From assembly GCA_965230005.1 (NCBI GenBank), contig OZ245934.1, positions 3,534,001 through 3,598,000 of the forward strand: a stretch of 64,000 nucleotides of DNA. Reading direction: 5' to 3'. How positions within the stretch are numbered: the stretch's first letter is position 1; every line of letters starts with the position of its first letter. Positions 34,161 to 44,003 of the stretch are shown here, in pieces. The position numbers and the translations under genes were made by a program. The notes under the pieces were generated by a model. That model was not told the DNA's origin. It made no database searches and saw nothing but the letters and a program-made list of their open reading frames with translations. The stretch is from SZUA-309 sp965230005 (lineage in GTDB: Bacteria > Pseudomonadota > Gammaproteobacteria > Pseudomonadales > Azotimanducaceae).

Positions 34161-34724
34161 GTGACCAGACTCATTCTCCTCGACCGGGACGGCGTGATAA
34201 ATCAGGACTCCGATGAGTTCGTCAAAGGTGTGGACGAATTCCTCCCGCTCCCGGGTGTGCTGGCTGCCCTTGCGGACCTGCACAGGGCTGGCTTTCTGCT
34301 CGCGGTCGCAACCAATCAGTCAGGCGTCGGCCGCGGTCTCTTTACAGAAGAAACACTGGCGGACATTCACGGGCGCCTGGAAGAACTGCTCGAAGCCGCG
34401 GGCGGTTCGCTTGCCGGGCTCAGCTATTGCCCGCACCTGCCCGACGCCGGTTGCCGATGCCGAAAGCCGAGGCCCGGACTGCTCCTCGACCTCATGGATA
34501 AACTGGCGGTAGCGCCGGAAGAAACGCTGTTCGTCGGCGATTCCGAGCGAGACCTGAAGGCCGCCCTGGCGGCCGGTGTGCGACCGGTCCTGGTGCTCAC
34601 GGGCAACGGCCGGCGAACTGAGAGCGCGGCCCGCAAACTGGGCGTCACTGACATCTATGAAGATCTGCCAGCTTTCGCCAGGGCGCTGGTCGCCGGCTGT
34701 ACCGGGGACGGTGCCCAAAGCTGA
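34161..34724 (+). CDS. gmhB: D-glycero-D-manno-heptose 1,7-bisphosphate 7-phosphatase
   Basis: 187 residues of the HAD superfamily from a GTG. Motif I is LLDRDGVIN, a Thr motif lies in VATNQSGVGRG, and VGDSERDLKAA is motif IV. The GmhB zinc loop CPHLPDAGCRCRKP is present. It acts in ADP-heptose synthesis for the lipopolysaccharide core. The downstream acyltransferase gene starts on the last base of its stop codon. Confidence 0.94.
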   Translation: MTRLILLDRDGVINQDSDEFVKGVDEFLPLPGVLAALADLHRAGFLLAVATNQSGVGRGLFTEETLADIHGRLEELLEAAGGSLAGLSYCPHLPDAGCRCRKPRPGLLLDLMDKLAVAPEETLFVGDSERDLKAALAAGVRPVLVLTGNGRRTESAARKLGVTDIYEDLPAFARALVAGCTGDGAQS

Positions 34725-35434
34725 TGCGCAAATTCCGTTCAGTCCTCTTTTACTTCGGATACTCGGTACTGACGCTGGTCTGGGGAACGCTATCCGTGCT
34801 GGTCGGCTGGATCCTCCCCTATCGGCTGCGTTTTCAGTTCATCATCGGCATATGGACACGGGGCTGCCTGCTCTGGCTGCGCTGGACCTGCGGAATCCGG
34901 GTGGCAGTCGAGGGCCGCGAGCATATTCCCGCGGAACCCTGCGTGGTGCTCTGTCGCCACGAAAGCACCTGGGAGACTCTGTTTCTGCAGACGCTGCTGG
35001 CACCGCAGGCAACGCTCATCAAACGGGAACTGCTGTGGATTCCGTTCTTCGGCTGGGCCTTCGCCCTGAACAAACCCATTCCGATCGATCGCGGCAACCC
35101 TCGCGGGGCGCTGAAGCGGTTGATTCGGGTGGGAAAAGATCGGCTTGCCCAGGGCATCTGGGTGGTGCTCTTTCCCGAAGGGACGCGCATGCCATCGGAC
35201 GAACTGGGTCGTTTCCAGGCGGGGGGCGCTGCCCTTGCAGCATCCGCAGAGGTCCCGATTCTGGTGATCTCTCACGACGCGGGCCGTTACTGGCCCGCGC
35301 ATCAACTCGAGAAGACCCCGGGGACGATCCGTGTAAAGATCATGGAGCCCATTCGAACGTCCGGTCGGGACAGCAAAACGCTGACCGCTGCAGCCCATTC
35401 CCTCATGGCGGAGGGCCAGGCGGCACTCCGCTGA
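34724..35434 (+). CDS. 1-acyl-sn-glycerol-3-phosphate acyltransferase (PlsC family)
   Basis: 236 residues with one or two N-terminal membrane segments. The acyltransferase motifs are RHESTWET (an HX4E variant of the usual HX4D) and FPEGTRMP. It makes phosphatidic acid from lysophosphatidate. Family members next to gmhB are common in gammaproteobacteria. It ends 11 bp before the convergent gyrB. Confidence 0.9.
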   Translation: MRKFRSVLFYFGYSVLTLVWGTLSVLVGWILPYRLRFQFIIGIWTRGCLLWLRWTCGIRVAVEGREHIPAEPCVVLCRHESTWETLFLQTLLAPQATLIKRELLWIPFFGWAFALNKPIPIDRGNPRGALKRLIRVGKDRLAQGIWVVLFPEGTRMPSDELGRFQAGGAALAASAEVPILVISHDAGRYWPAHQLEKTPGTIRVKIMEPIRTSGRDSKTLTAAAHSLMAEGQAALR

Positions 35435-35445
35435 TTCAGGGAGCC

Positions 35446-37845
<2,400 letters not shown>

Positions 37846-37852
37846 AGAATCC

Positions 37853-38980
37853 TCAGTTACTTAGGACCGCACCCTGTTTCACGTGAAACATGCGCGCCTG
37901 CCCTTCTTCTAGCTGCCAGCCGGACCGCAGGGCGCCATCCTCGACACCCCGAGAGTCGGTATCCGCGAACTCCGGCATAAGCGTCGTCGTTGCCAGGACT
38001 TGACCGCCGATGTGCTCGAGGAGCTGGAAAAATCGGCGGTTATGCGCCGCATCCAGTTCCGCACCTGCATCATCGATGAGAAACACGGTGGACCGTTGCT
38101 CCCGATCCATCAACAACGAGGCCTGGGCAATGCGTAAGGCGCTGGCCACCATCTTGCCCTGTCCGCGCGATAAGACGGCCGCAACGGGTTGGCCGCCGGT
38201 GCGCAACACCAGGTCGGCACGGTGGGGTCCCCATTGCGTAGACCCATATTTTACCTCGCTGGGACCGGATTCACCCAGCAATTTGTCCAGCATGACGCCT
38301 TGCTGCCAACCACGCTGATAGCGCCATTCGATGCTCAATTCAGGTGCGAGAGCCTGTAGTGTCTGGTGGAAATGGGACTCCACCGCCTCCAGGTAGGCAT
38401 GCCGATCTTCGGTCACGGCGACGCCGAGTCTGGCCACCTCTTCACTCCATGGCGCCAACGCAGTGGCGTCCGCCTGTTCTTTCAATAGCGTGTTACGCTG
38501 CTTGACCGCCCGCAGATAGCTGCGCAAGCGCTCGAGATAATCTGGTTTCACGTGAAACGTTCCCCAGTCGAGCCAGCTGCGCCGTTCGGCGGGTCCGGAG
38601 AAGACCAGATCGGCAATGTCGGGCAGCATCACCTGGATTGGCGTAAGACGCGCAATTTCCGACAAGCGGCGCTCCGGTTGTCCGTTGAGCTTCATCTCTG
38701 TGCGGGCATTGCGGTCTTTGGAGATCGCCAGGGTGGTCGTCCCTCGGAGTTCATCCTCAACGACGAGGCGCACCAGGAGTTGGTTCCGGTCATGTTGAAT
38801 CAGGCTCTGGGAGCGCTGAGTTCTGAAGGAGCGACCCCGGCAGAGCAAGTGCACGGCTTCCAGCAACGCAGTTTTACCGGCGCCGTTGGGACCCTGGAAT
38901 ATATTGAGGCCCGGGCCGCAATCTATGGCCACAGAGCTCAGGTTGCGAAAATTGGTGACCTCGAGGCGGGTAATGCGCAC
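37853..38980 (-). CDS. recF: DNA replication/repair protein RecF
   Basis: 375 residues from a GTG. The SMC-like ATPase shows Walker A FQGPNGAGKTALLEAV, the signature LSRGQGKM and Walker B VFLIDDAGAELD. RecF helps load RecA at gapped DNA. Two parS-like sites lie inside the coding sequence. The protein C-terminus beyond the ATPase (MFHVKQGAVLSN) is partly encoded by the 3'-proximal parS. Confidence 0.96.
   Translation of the reverse strand: MRITRLEVTNFRNLSSVAIDCGPGLNIFQGPNGAGKTALLEAVHLLCRGRSFRTQRSQSLIQHDRNQLLVRLVVEDELRGTTTLAISKDRNARTEMKLNGQPERRLSEIARLTPIQVMLPDIADLVFSGPAERRSWLDWGTFHVKPDYLERLRSYLRAVKQRNTLLKEQADATALAPWSEEVARLGVAVTEDRHAYLEAVESHFHQTLQALAPELSIEWRYQRGWQQGVMLDKLLGESGPSEVKYGSTQWGPHRADLVLRTGGQPVAAVLSRGQGKMVASALRIAQASLLMDREQRSTVFLIDDAGAELDAAHNRRFFQLLEHIGGQVLATTTLMPEFADTDSRGVEDGALRSGWQLEEGQARMFHVKQGAVLSN
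37875..37890. promoter_or_regulatory. parS centromere site (perfect consensus)
   Basis: TGTTTCACGTGAAACA, a perfect 16-bp match to the chromosomal parS palindrome bound by ParB/Spo0J. It lies in the 3' end of recF, about 13 kb from parB. Confidence 0.95.
38544..38559. promoter_or_regulatory. Second parS site (14/16 match)
   Basis: GGTTTCACGTGAAACG keeps the full inner 14-bp palindrome and differs from the consensus only at the two outer bases. It lies inside recF, 654 bp from the first site. Confidence 0.85.
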
Positions 38981-39013
38981 GGGTTCAGAGCAGGGATGCC
39001 CTCGAGGCCTGAG

Positions 39014-40117
39014 TCATAGGCGCATGGGCATAACGACATAGACCGCGTCGTCTTTTCCCATACCTTCTATAAGGGCGCTACTGTTGGCATCGGATACCGA
39101 GAGCTGGATCTGTTCCGTATCCAGCACGTTGAGTACGTCCTGCAGGTAGCTGACATTGAATCCGATTTCCATGCGGTCGCCCTCATAGGCCACGGCCACC
39201 TGTTCCTCGGCCTCTTCCTGTTCGGGGTTATTGGCCTGAATTGTCATGACCTCACCTTCTATGATCATGCGGACGCCCCGATACTTCTCATTGGAGAGAA
39301 TAGAGGCGCGCTGAAACGCCTGCCGGAGTGCGTTCCGGTCTCCGGTAATCGTACGGTTGAGATCCCGCGGCACGACCTTTTCATAGTCAGGAAACTTGCC
39401 ATCAACCAGCTTGGTTGTCAGGGTATAGGGGCCACGCGTGACCCGCAGGTGGTTGCTGCCCAGTTGCAACAGCACCTCGTCATCCGAATCGTCCATGAGC
39501 CGCGACAGCTCGAGCACCCCTTTCCGGGGCACAATGGCCTGCAGTCGATCTGAACCAGCGCCGGCGCCGTCGAAGGTGCTCATGGCCAGGCGGTGCCCAT
39601 CCGTGGCGACGGTACGCAGATGCTGGCCGGTCACTTCGAGCAACATGCCATTCAGAAAGTACCGGACGTCCTGCTGAGCCATGGAGAAACTCACCTGGTC
39701 GAGGAGCTTCAGCAGATCAAGCTGGCCCACCTTGAATTCGGCGTCGTCCTGCCCGCTCTCCACTTTGGGAAAGTCCTGAGCGGGTAGGGTGGCAAGCGTG
39801 AAGCGACTGCGACCGGAACGGACCGTCGCGCGATCACCGGCCACCTCCACAGTGACGTCAGCTTCTTCCGGAAGGGAACGCCAGATGTCGGCAAGCTTCC
39901 GCGCCGGTATCGTCGCTTCCCCTTCCTGCTGAATGTCGACGTCACTTTCCACGGCAACCAGCTCGACCTCGAGGTCCGTGCCAGTGAGGGACAAGGCCCC
40001 ATCCCGGGCGACAACCAACAGGTTGGCCAGCACAGGCAGTGTTTGCCGACGCTCGACAACGCCAGTCACCAGCTGCAGTGATCGAAGCAGTGATTCGCGA
40101 TTGGTGGTGAACTTCAT
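39014..40117 (-). CDS. dnaN: DNA polymerase III sliding clamp (beta subunit)
   Basis: 367 residues, the family length, starting MKFTTNRESLLRSLQLV and ending with the conserved MPMRL. The three repeated clamp domains are recognisable. The homodimer ring holds polymerase III on DNA. It lies between dnaA (168-bp gap) and recF (33-bp gap). Confidence 0.98.
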   Translation of the reverse strand: MKFTTNRESLLRSLQLVTGVVERRQTLPVLANLLVVARDGALSLTGTDLEVELVAVESDVDIQQEGEATIPARKLADIWRSLPEEADVTVEVAGDRATVRSGRSRFTLATLPAQDFPKVESGQDDAEFKVGQLDLLKLLDQVSFSMAQQDVRYFLNGMLLEVTGQHLRTVATDGHRLAMSTFDGAGAGSDRLQAIVPRKGVLELSRLMDDSDDEVLLQLGSNHLRVTRGPYTLTTKLVDGKFPDYEKVVPRDLNRTITGDRNALRQAFQRASILSNEKYRGVRMIIEGEVMTIQANNPEQEEAEEQVAVAYEGDRMEIGFNVSYLQDVLNVLDTEQIQLSVSDANSSALIEGMGKDDAVYVVMPMRL

Positions 40118-40219
40118 CTTGGCTCTCTTAATCAGGCTTCCATTTTCGATGTTCTGCCAGCCGGCCGCCAGACCTTTGGCCGGCTCGGTCGGAAAAACAT
40201 TGGGATTCGGCTCCGAATT

Positions 40220-40242
40220 CCCCGGGCCCCTCAGACCCGGGG
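40220..40242 (-). other. Hairpin in the dnaA-dnaN spacer
   Basis: CCCCGGG and CCCGGGG flank a 9-nt loop. No T run follows on the minus strand, so it is not a standard terminator. It may stabilise or attenuate the dnaN leader. Confidence 0.4.
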
Positions 40243-40285
40243 TTTGAGCCGTAAGCCGCCGGCGCTGCCGGACAACCAGGGGCTA

Positions 40286-41626
40286 TCAGCTGGCGAGGAG
40301 TCGACTCAGGTTTTTGTAGTCTTCCGAAACATCGGTGTTGCTCTCACGGAGCTCCGCGATTTTCCGACAGGCGTGCAGCACGGTCGTGTGATCACGACCG
40401 CCAAAGGCTTCGCCGATCTCCGGCAACGAGTGATTGGTCAGCTCCTTCGCCAGCGCCATGGCGACCTGCCTCGGCCGGGCGATGGTTCGATTGCGGCGCT
40501 TGGACAGAATGTCGGAAATCTTGATGTTGTAGTACTCGGCCACGGTCCGCTGAATATTGTCGATGCCCACCTGACGATCCTGAATCGCCAGCAGGTCCCG
40601 GAGCGCGCGCTTGACCTGCTCGATGGTGATTTTGCTGCCGGTGAAGCGGGCGTTCGCGATCACCCGGCGCAGGGCGCCTTCAAGCTCGCGAACGTTGGAA
40701 CGAACGCGCTCACCGATGAAAAAGGCAACCGCCGGATCAAGGTCGATCTGCTCGGCTTCCGCCTTCTTCATGAGGATGGCAACCCGGGTTTCGATGTCCG
40801 GCGCTTCCATCTCGACGGTCAGTCCCCAGACGAAGCGGGACGTGAGGCGCTCTTCGAGGCCATCGATCTCGCGCGGATACTGATCGGAGGTCAACACCAT
40901 CTGGCTGCCGCGTTCGAGGAGACCATTGAAGACGTGGAAGAACTCCTCCTGCGATCGCATCTTCTTCGCGAAGAATTGAATGTCGTCGATGAGCAGGGTG
41001 TCCACAGACCGGTAATAGGCCATGAAATCAGCCATGGTCCCCTGACGGAGGGCTTTGACCATGTCCTGCACGAAGCGCTGTGAGTGCAGATAAACCACTT
41101 TCGCTTCAGGGTTGTGCGCCTTGATCTCATTGCCGACGGCCTGCATGAGATGCGTTTTACCGAGACCAACGTCCCCGTAAAGGAGCAGCGGGTTATAGGA
41201 TTGACCGGCGTTCTGCGCCACCTGCGTGGCGGCCGCTTTCGCCATTTCATTCGACTTACCCTCGACGAAGGTAGCGAAGGTGAAGTCGGCGTTCAGCTGA
41301 TGGGCCATGGACTGCTTGTCCGCAAGGCCGCCGCTGCCGTCTGCGCGCACCGGTCTGGGCTCCGCCATCCTGGTCTCTTCGGCCTCACCGACGTCGAGAT
41401 CGATATCGAGCGGGTTGGCCGGATCGCCAAGCTGATCGAGCAGCTCGTGTATGCGGTCGAGGTAGGCCGCCTGAACCTGGTTTCTGACATATCGATTCGG
41501 CGCATAGATGCGCAGCCGGTCTTCATCCTCACGGGCCTGAAGCGGCCGAATCCACGTATTGTATTGCTGAGACGAAAGCTCGTCCTGTAGCCGATCTAGG
41601 CACTTGTGCCAAACGGAACGTCCCAC
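40286..41626 (-). CDS. dnaA: Chromosomal replication initiator protein
   Basis: 446 residues from a GTG at 41626, which places the start just before VWHKCLDRLQDELSSQQYNTWIRPL as in other DnaA proteins. A TTG at 41644 would add six residues. Domain III has Walker A GDVGLGKTHLM, Walker B TLLIDDIQFF and the arginine-finger region. Domain IV carries the DnaA-box recognition segment GGRDHTTVLHACRKI. The protein opens oriC, which lies upstream of this gene. Confidence 0.97.
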   Translation of the reverse strand: MGRSVWHKCLDRLQDELSSQQYNTWIRPLQAREDEDRLRIYAPNRYVRNQVQAAYLDRIHELLDQLGDPANPLDIDLDVGEAEETRMAEPRPVRADGSGGLADKQSMAHQLNADFTFATFVEGKSNEMAKAAATQVAQNAGQSYNPLLLYGDVGLGKTHLMQAVGNEIKAHNPEAKVVYLHSQRFVQDMVKALRQGTMADFMAYYRSVDTLLIDDIQFFAKKMRSQEEFFHVFNGLLERGSQMVLTSDQYPREIDGLEERLTSRFVWGLTVEMEAPDIETRVAILMKKAEAEQIDLDPAVAFFIGERVRSNVRELEGALRRVIANARFTGSKITIEQVKRALRDLLAIQDRQVGIDNIQRTVAEYYNIKISDILSKRRNRTIARPRQVAMALAKELTNHSLPEIGEAFGGRDHTTVLHACRKIAELRESNTDVSEDYKNLSRLLAS

Positions 41627-41644
41627 CTTACTGTTTGCCCCCAA

Positions 41645-42599
41645 TGCAAAGCGTCGACCGGGTAGTTCTTCTTCGAACCGCCGGGTCCTGGTTTCTATGC
41701 GGCTTTTCCAGTTCCGGTCAGTGAGCGCCCGAAGGGGATTGAGTCCTGCTCGGACTCACCGCGCCGGGTGATGGCTGACCGTCTGCTTAAGCCTTTCTCT
41801 ATTCTTCCGCGATCTCTCGATCTGCACACGTCGATCCGGTGATCTCCGCACGCAGGCCCGAAGACCTCCGCCGACTGCTGTTGTCTGCCTTTGTCTGCCT
41901 TTGCATGACCAGCAAACCACAGCCTGTCCGCTGTTGCTCCTCCGGCACCCCGAGTCCGCACTGCTCCCTTCGGTCGGCCTAGCTGTCGACGAACCGTCGA
42001 CCTTCAGCCTAACCGGTGTCCTGCGCCGTCGAACCGGCGCGGCACCTCGGTGCTCAGGTACCGTACAACTGCGCCACTTTCGTCGCGCTGGTTTCTAACT
42101 GCTTCGCTGTTCGCTTCGCCGTCTCTGAAGGAGACGACCGTCTGCTCGCAAGTACCGGGCTTCGCGCCTTGGCTTTCAAGCTCTGACGTCTTATGCGTTT
42201 CGCGTCTTTCCGTTCCCCGAACCGATCAGGCGCCTCCCTCGAGAAGTCACCTGGCCCGGCCCCGCTGGCTCTTCGTCCAGCTCCTTATGGCGACCGAGCA
42301 ACCGTCACGTCACTCAGTCTGCCGATCGGGCCTGCCGCGATCGAAATCGCAACGGCCCTAGCCGTTTTATCCGTCGATCATTCCCGAAGAATGATCAACC
42401 GGCTGGCGATCAACGCTCCCCGAAAGGATTGTCGCCGCCGCTTTTCCCTGCCGCCTTCCGGCGACCGATGCCTGACTCACCCACCTTGCGATAGCAGACC
42501 CGTTTTTCAGAAGAATTGGGGCTTAACTTCGGTGTCTGAGAAGAATCGGCTGTCCTTCATAGACGGAAAAGATTCTAGCCACGAATGTCATCAAATGGC
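41645..42599. other. Gene-free, hairpin-dense spacer upstream of dnaA
   Basis: About 950 bp with no credible gene. Perfect short inverted repeats are frequent: 41740-41758 (TGAGTCC/GGACTCA) nested in 41715-41721/41775-41781 (CGGTCAG/CTGACCG); 41985-42001 (GTCGACG/CGTCGAC); 42023-42040 (GCGCCG/CGGCGC); 42042-42053 (GCACC/GGTGC); 42120-42136 (CGTCTC/GAGACG); 42337-42350 (GCGAT/ATCGC); 42376-42396 (GATCATTC/GAATGATC). Loops often contain GAA. The dnaA promoter must be here, but no clear -35/-10 pair was found. Confidence 0.55.
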
Positions 42600-42990
42600 T
42601 ATGTATCACGCGCGAAATGACTGAGGTTTTTTTTATCTCAAACGAATTCAAAAACTTAAGATTGCCACCGGGTAACGGATCGACAAAAAACGCGCGGACT
42701 ACGATGTGCGCAAGTCCTTTAAGAACCTGTGGATAAAATCTGTATAGCCGTGTGCGTATTCGTCTGTTCACAGCCGTTCACAGATCATCGGCAAACCATG
42801 AAGCCGTTGTTCACAGGCCTCCGCCAGCGGCAAGTTCATGATCTGAGGCAACTATCGACGCTTATCAACAGATCAGCGCGCCCCCAACAAGCAACAAACA
42901 ACAAGTTCTATTTTTAAAGTCTTACTTCTTACTTGTAGCAGCCGTTCACGGGAAATCTCAAAAGCCGTCGCGAAGACCGATCTGAAGTAA
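42600..42990. other. Putative chromosomal origin of replication (oriC)
   Basis: The stretch lies between dnaA and rpmH, as in Pseudomonas and relatives. A perfect DnaA box (TTATCCACA) is on the minus strand at 42728-42736, and a one-mismatch box (TTATCAACA) is at 42862-42870. Three GTTCACAG repeats occur at about 42766, 42776 and 42809, the last within TTGTTCACA. AT-rich tracts at 42626-42664 and 42900-42935 are candidates for the unwinding element. Several GATC sites are present. No gene is seen. Confidence 0.75.
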
Positions 42991-43001
42991 AAACCGCTTG
43001 G

Positions 43002-43030
43002 TTGACAGGGTATTGGACCCTCCCTAAAAT
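43002..43030 (+). promoter_or_regulatory. Sigma-70 promoter of rpmH
   Basis: A perfect TTGACA and a TAAAAT are 17 bp apart, 60 bp before the rpmH start. The spacer holds a small inverted repeat (GGGT/ACCC). Confidence 0.85.
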
Positions 43031-43089
43031 CGCGCACCCTCGCAAATGACCGAGACCGATTGACGGACTAAAACCGCTCCGGGAATACC

Positions 43090-43224
43090 ATGAAAAGAAC
43101 TTTTCAGCCCAGCAACCTGAAGCGTAAGCGGACTCACGGCTTTCGTGCCCGTATGGCGACGAAAGGTGGCCGCAAAGTCCTGAATGCCCGCCGCGCCAAG
43201 GGCCGTAAGCGCCTGTCTGTCTGA
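43090..43224 (+). CDS. rpmH: Ribosomal protein bL34
   Basis: 44 residues beginning MKRTFQPSNLKRKRTHGF and ending KGRKRLSV, the conserved L34 sequence and exact usual length. It is rich in Lys and Arg, as expected of a small rRNA-binding protein. It is the first gene of the rpmH-rnpA-yidD-yidC run and lies next to oriC. Confidence 0.98.
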   Translation: MKRTFQPSNLKRKRTHGFRARMATKGGRKVLNARRAKGRKRLSV

Positions 43225-43279
43225 AACCGGCCTCTCCGGCCGTGTCGGACCGGGACCATCTCCCGAGCCCGGTTGCCAG

Positions 43280-43699
43280 ATGGCTTCAGATTCACCTGAG
43301 GAACCAGACCCCGCAACGGCTGCGCTCGATGCGCCAGTTGGAGCTGCTTTTCCGCGCCAGGCGCGCCTCACCCGAGCCCGTGACTTCGAACGGGTGTTGC
43401 GCCGTCCGGAGCTCAGATTGTCTTCGGGACCATTACGCGTGAATGCCGTTTTCAATAGAATGGCGGGCGCTCGTCTCGGGCTGGTGGTTGGCAAGCGGGC
43501 CGTTGCCCGGGCTTCGGCGAGAAACCGCATCAAGCGGGTGCTGCGCGAACGTTTTCGCCAGGCCCGCGCCGAGTTGCCCGAACTCGACGTCGTGGTCCGG
43601 GTGGTTGGACCCGTTTCCCGACGACAGCTACACGGCCACGTTGACCGGTTGTTTCAGAACCTGAAAGAGAAAGCGGCAGCTCGAGATCCAGCGACCTGA
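43280..43699 (+). CDS. rnpA: Ribonuclease P protein component
   Basis: 139 residues from the ATG at 43280; an earlier in-frame start at 43184 would overlap rpmH and add 32 unrelated residues. The core has RLTRARDFERVLRRPE, LGLVVGKRAVARASARNRIKRVLRERFR with the RNR motif, and ELDVVVRVVGP. It is the protein cofactor of the tRNA 5'-processing ribozyme. The first 25 residues, acidic and Ala/Pro-rich, extend beyond most homologues. Its stop overlaps the yidD ATG. Confidence 0.93.
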   Translation: MASDSPEEPDPATAALDAPVGAAFPRQARLTRARDFERVLRRPELRLSSGPLRVNAVFNRMAGARLGLVVGKRAVARASARNRIKRVLRERFRQARAELPELDVVVRVVGPVSRRQLHGHVDRLFQNLKEKAAARDPAT

Positions 43700-43998
43700 T
43701 GATGCAAGTTACTCAGCTACCCAGTGCCTGTGCGCGCGCTTTCATCCGCGCCTATCAGCTGCTGCTCAGTCCATTCATCGGCAATCAATGCCGTTTTCAC
43801 CCGAGTTGCTCCAACTATGCCCTCGAAGCCATCAACACCCATGGCGCGATCAGGGGTAGCTGGTTGACGTTGCGTCGCCTGGGCCGTTGCCACCCGTTTA
43901 ACGCGGGCGGTTTTGATCCGGTTCCGGAAAGGCGCGCTTCAGCCAAGGCAGCACCTGCCCAGCCGGCCGATCAGGCGACAGGCCCCAAGGAGATCTGA
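43699..43998 (+). CDS. yidD: Membrane protein insertion efficiency factor YidD
   Basis: 99 residues; the second ATG at 43702 is an equal choice of start. The family signature AYQLLLSPFIGNQCRFHPSCSNYALEA and GRCHPFNAGGFDPVP is intact, including the conserved cysteines. It is thought to assist YidC-mediated insertion. It sits in its conserved place between rnpA and yidC. The C-terminal 20 residues are Ala/Pro-rich. Confidence 0.95.
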   Translation: MMQVTQLPSACARAFIRAYQLLLSPFIGNQCRFHPSCSNYALEAINTHGAIRGSWLTLRRLGRCHPFNAGGFDPVPERRASAKAAPAQPADQATGPKEI

Positions 43999-44003
43999 CA
44001 GAC

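Noticed and set aside
41695..41961. 88-codon minus-strand frame upstream of dnaA
   Set aside because: The composition is arginine-rich, it has no ribosome site, and it lies within the hairpin-dense spacer.
42523..42771. 82-codon minus-strand frame in the origin region
   Set aside because: It covers a DnaA box and the AT-rich tract, and the translation has no recognisable features.
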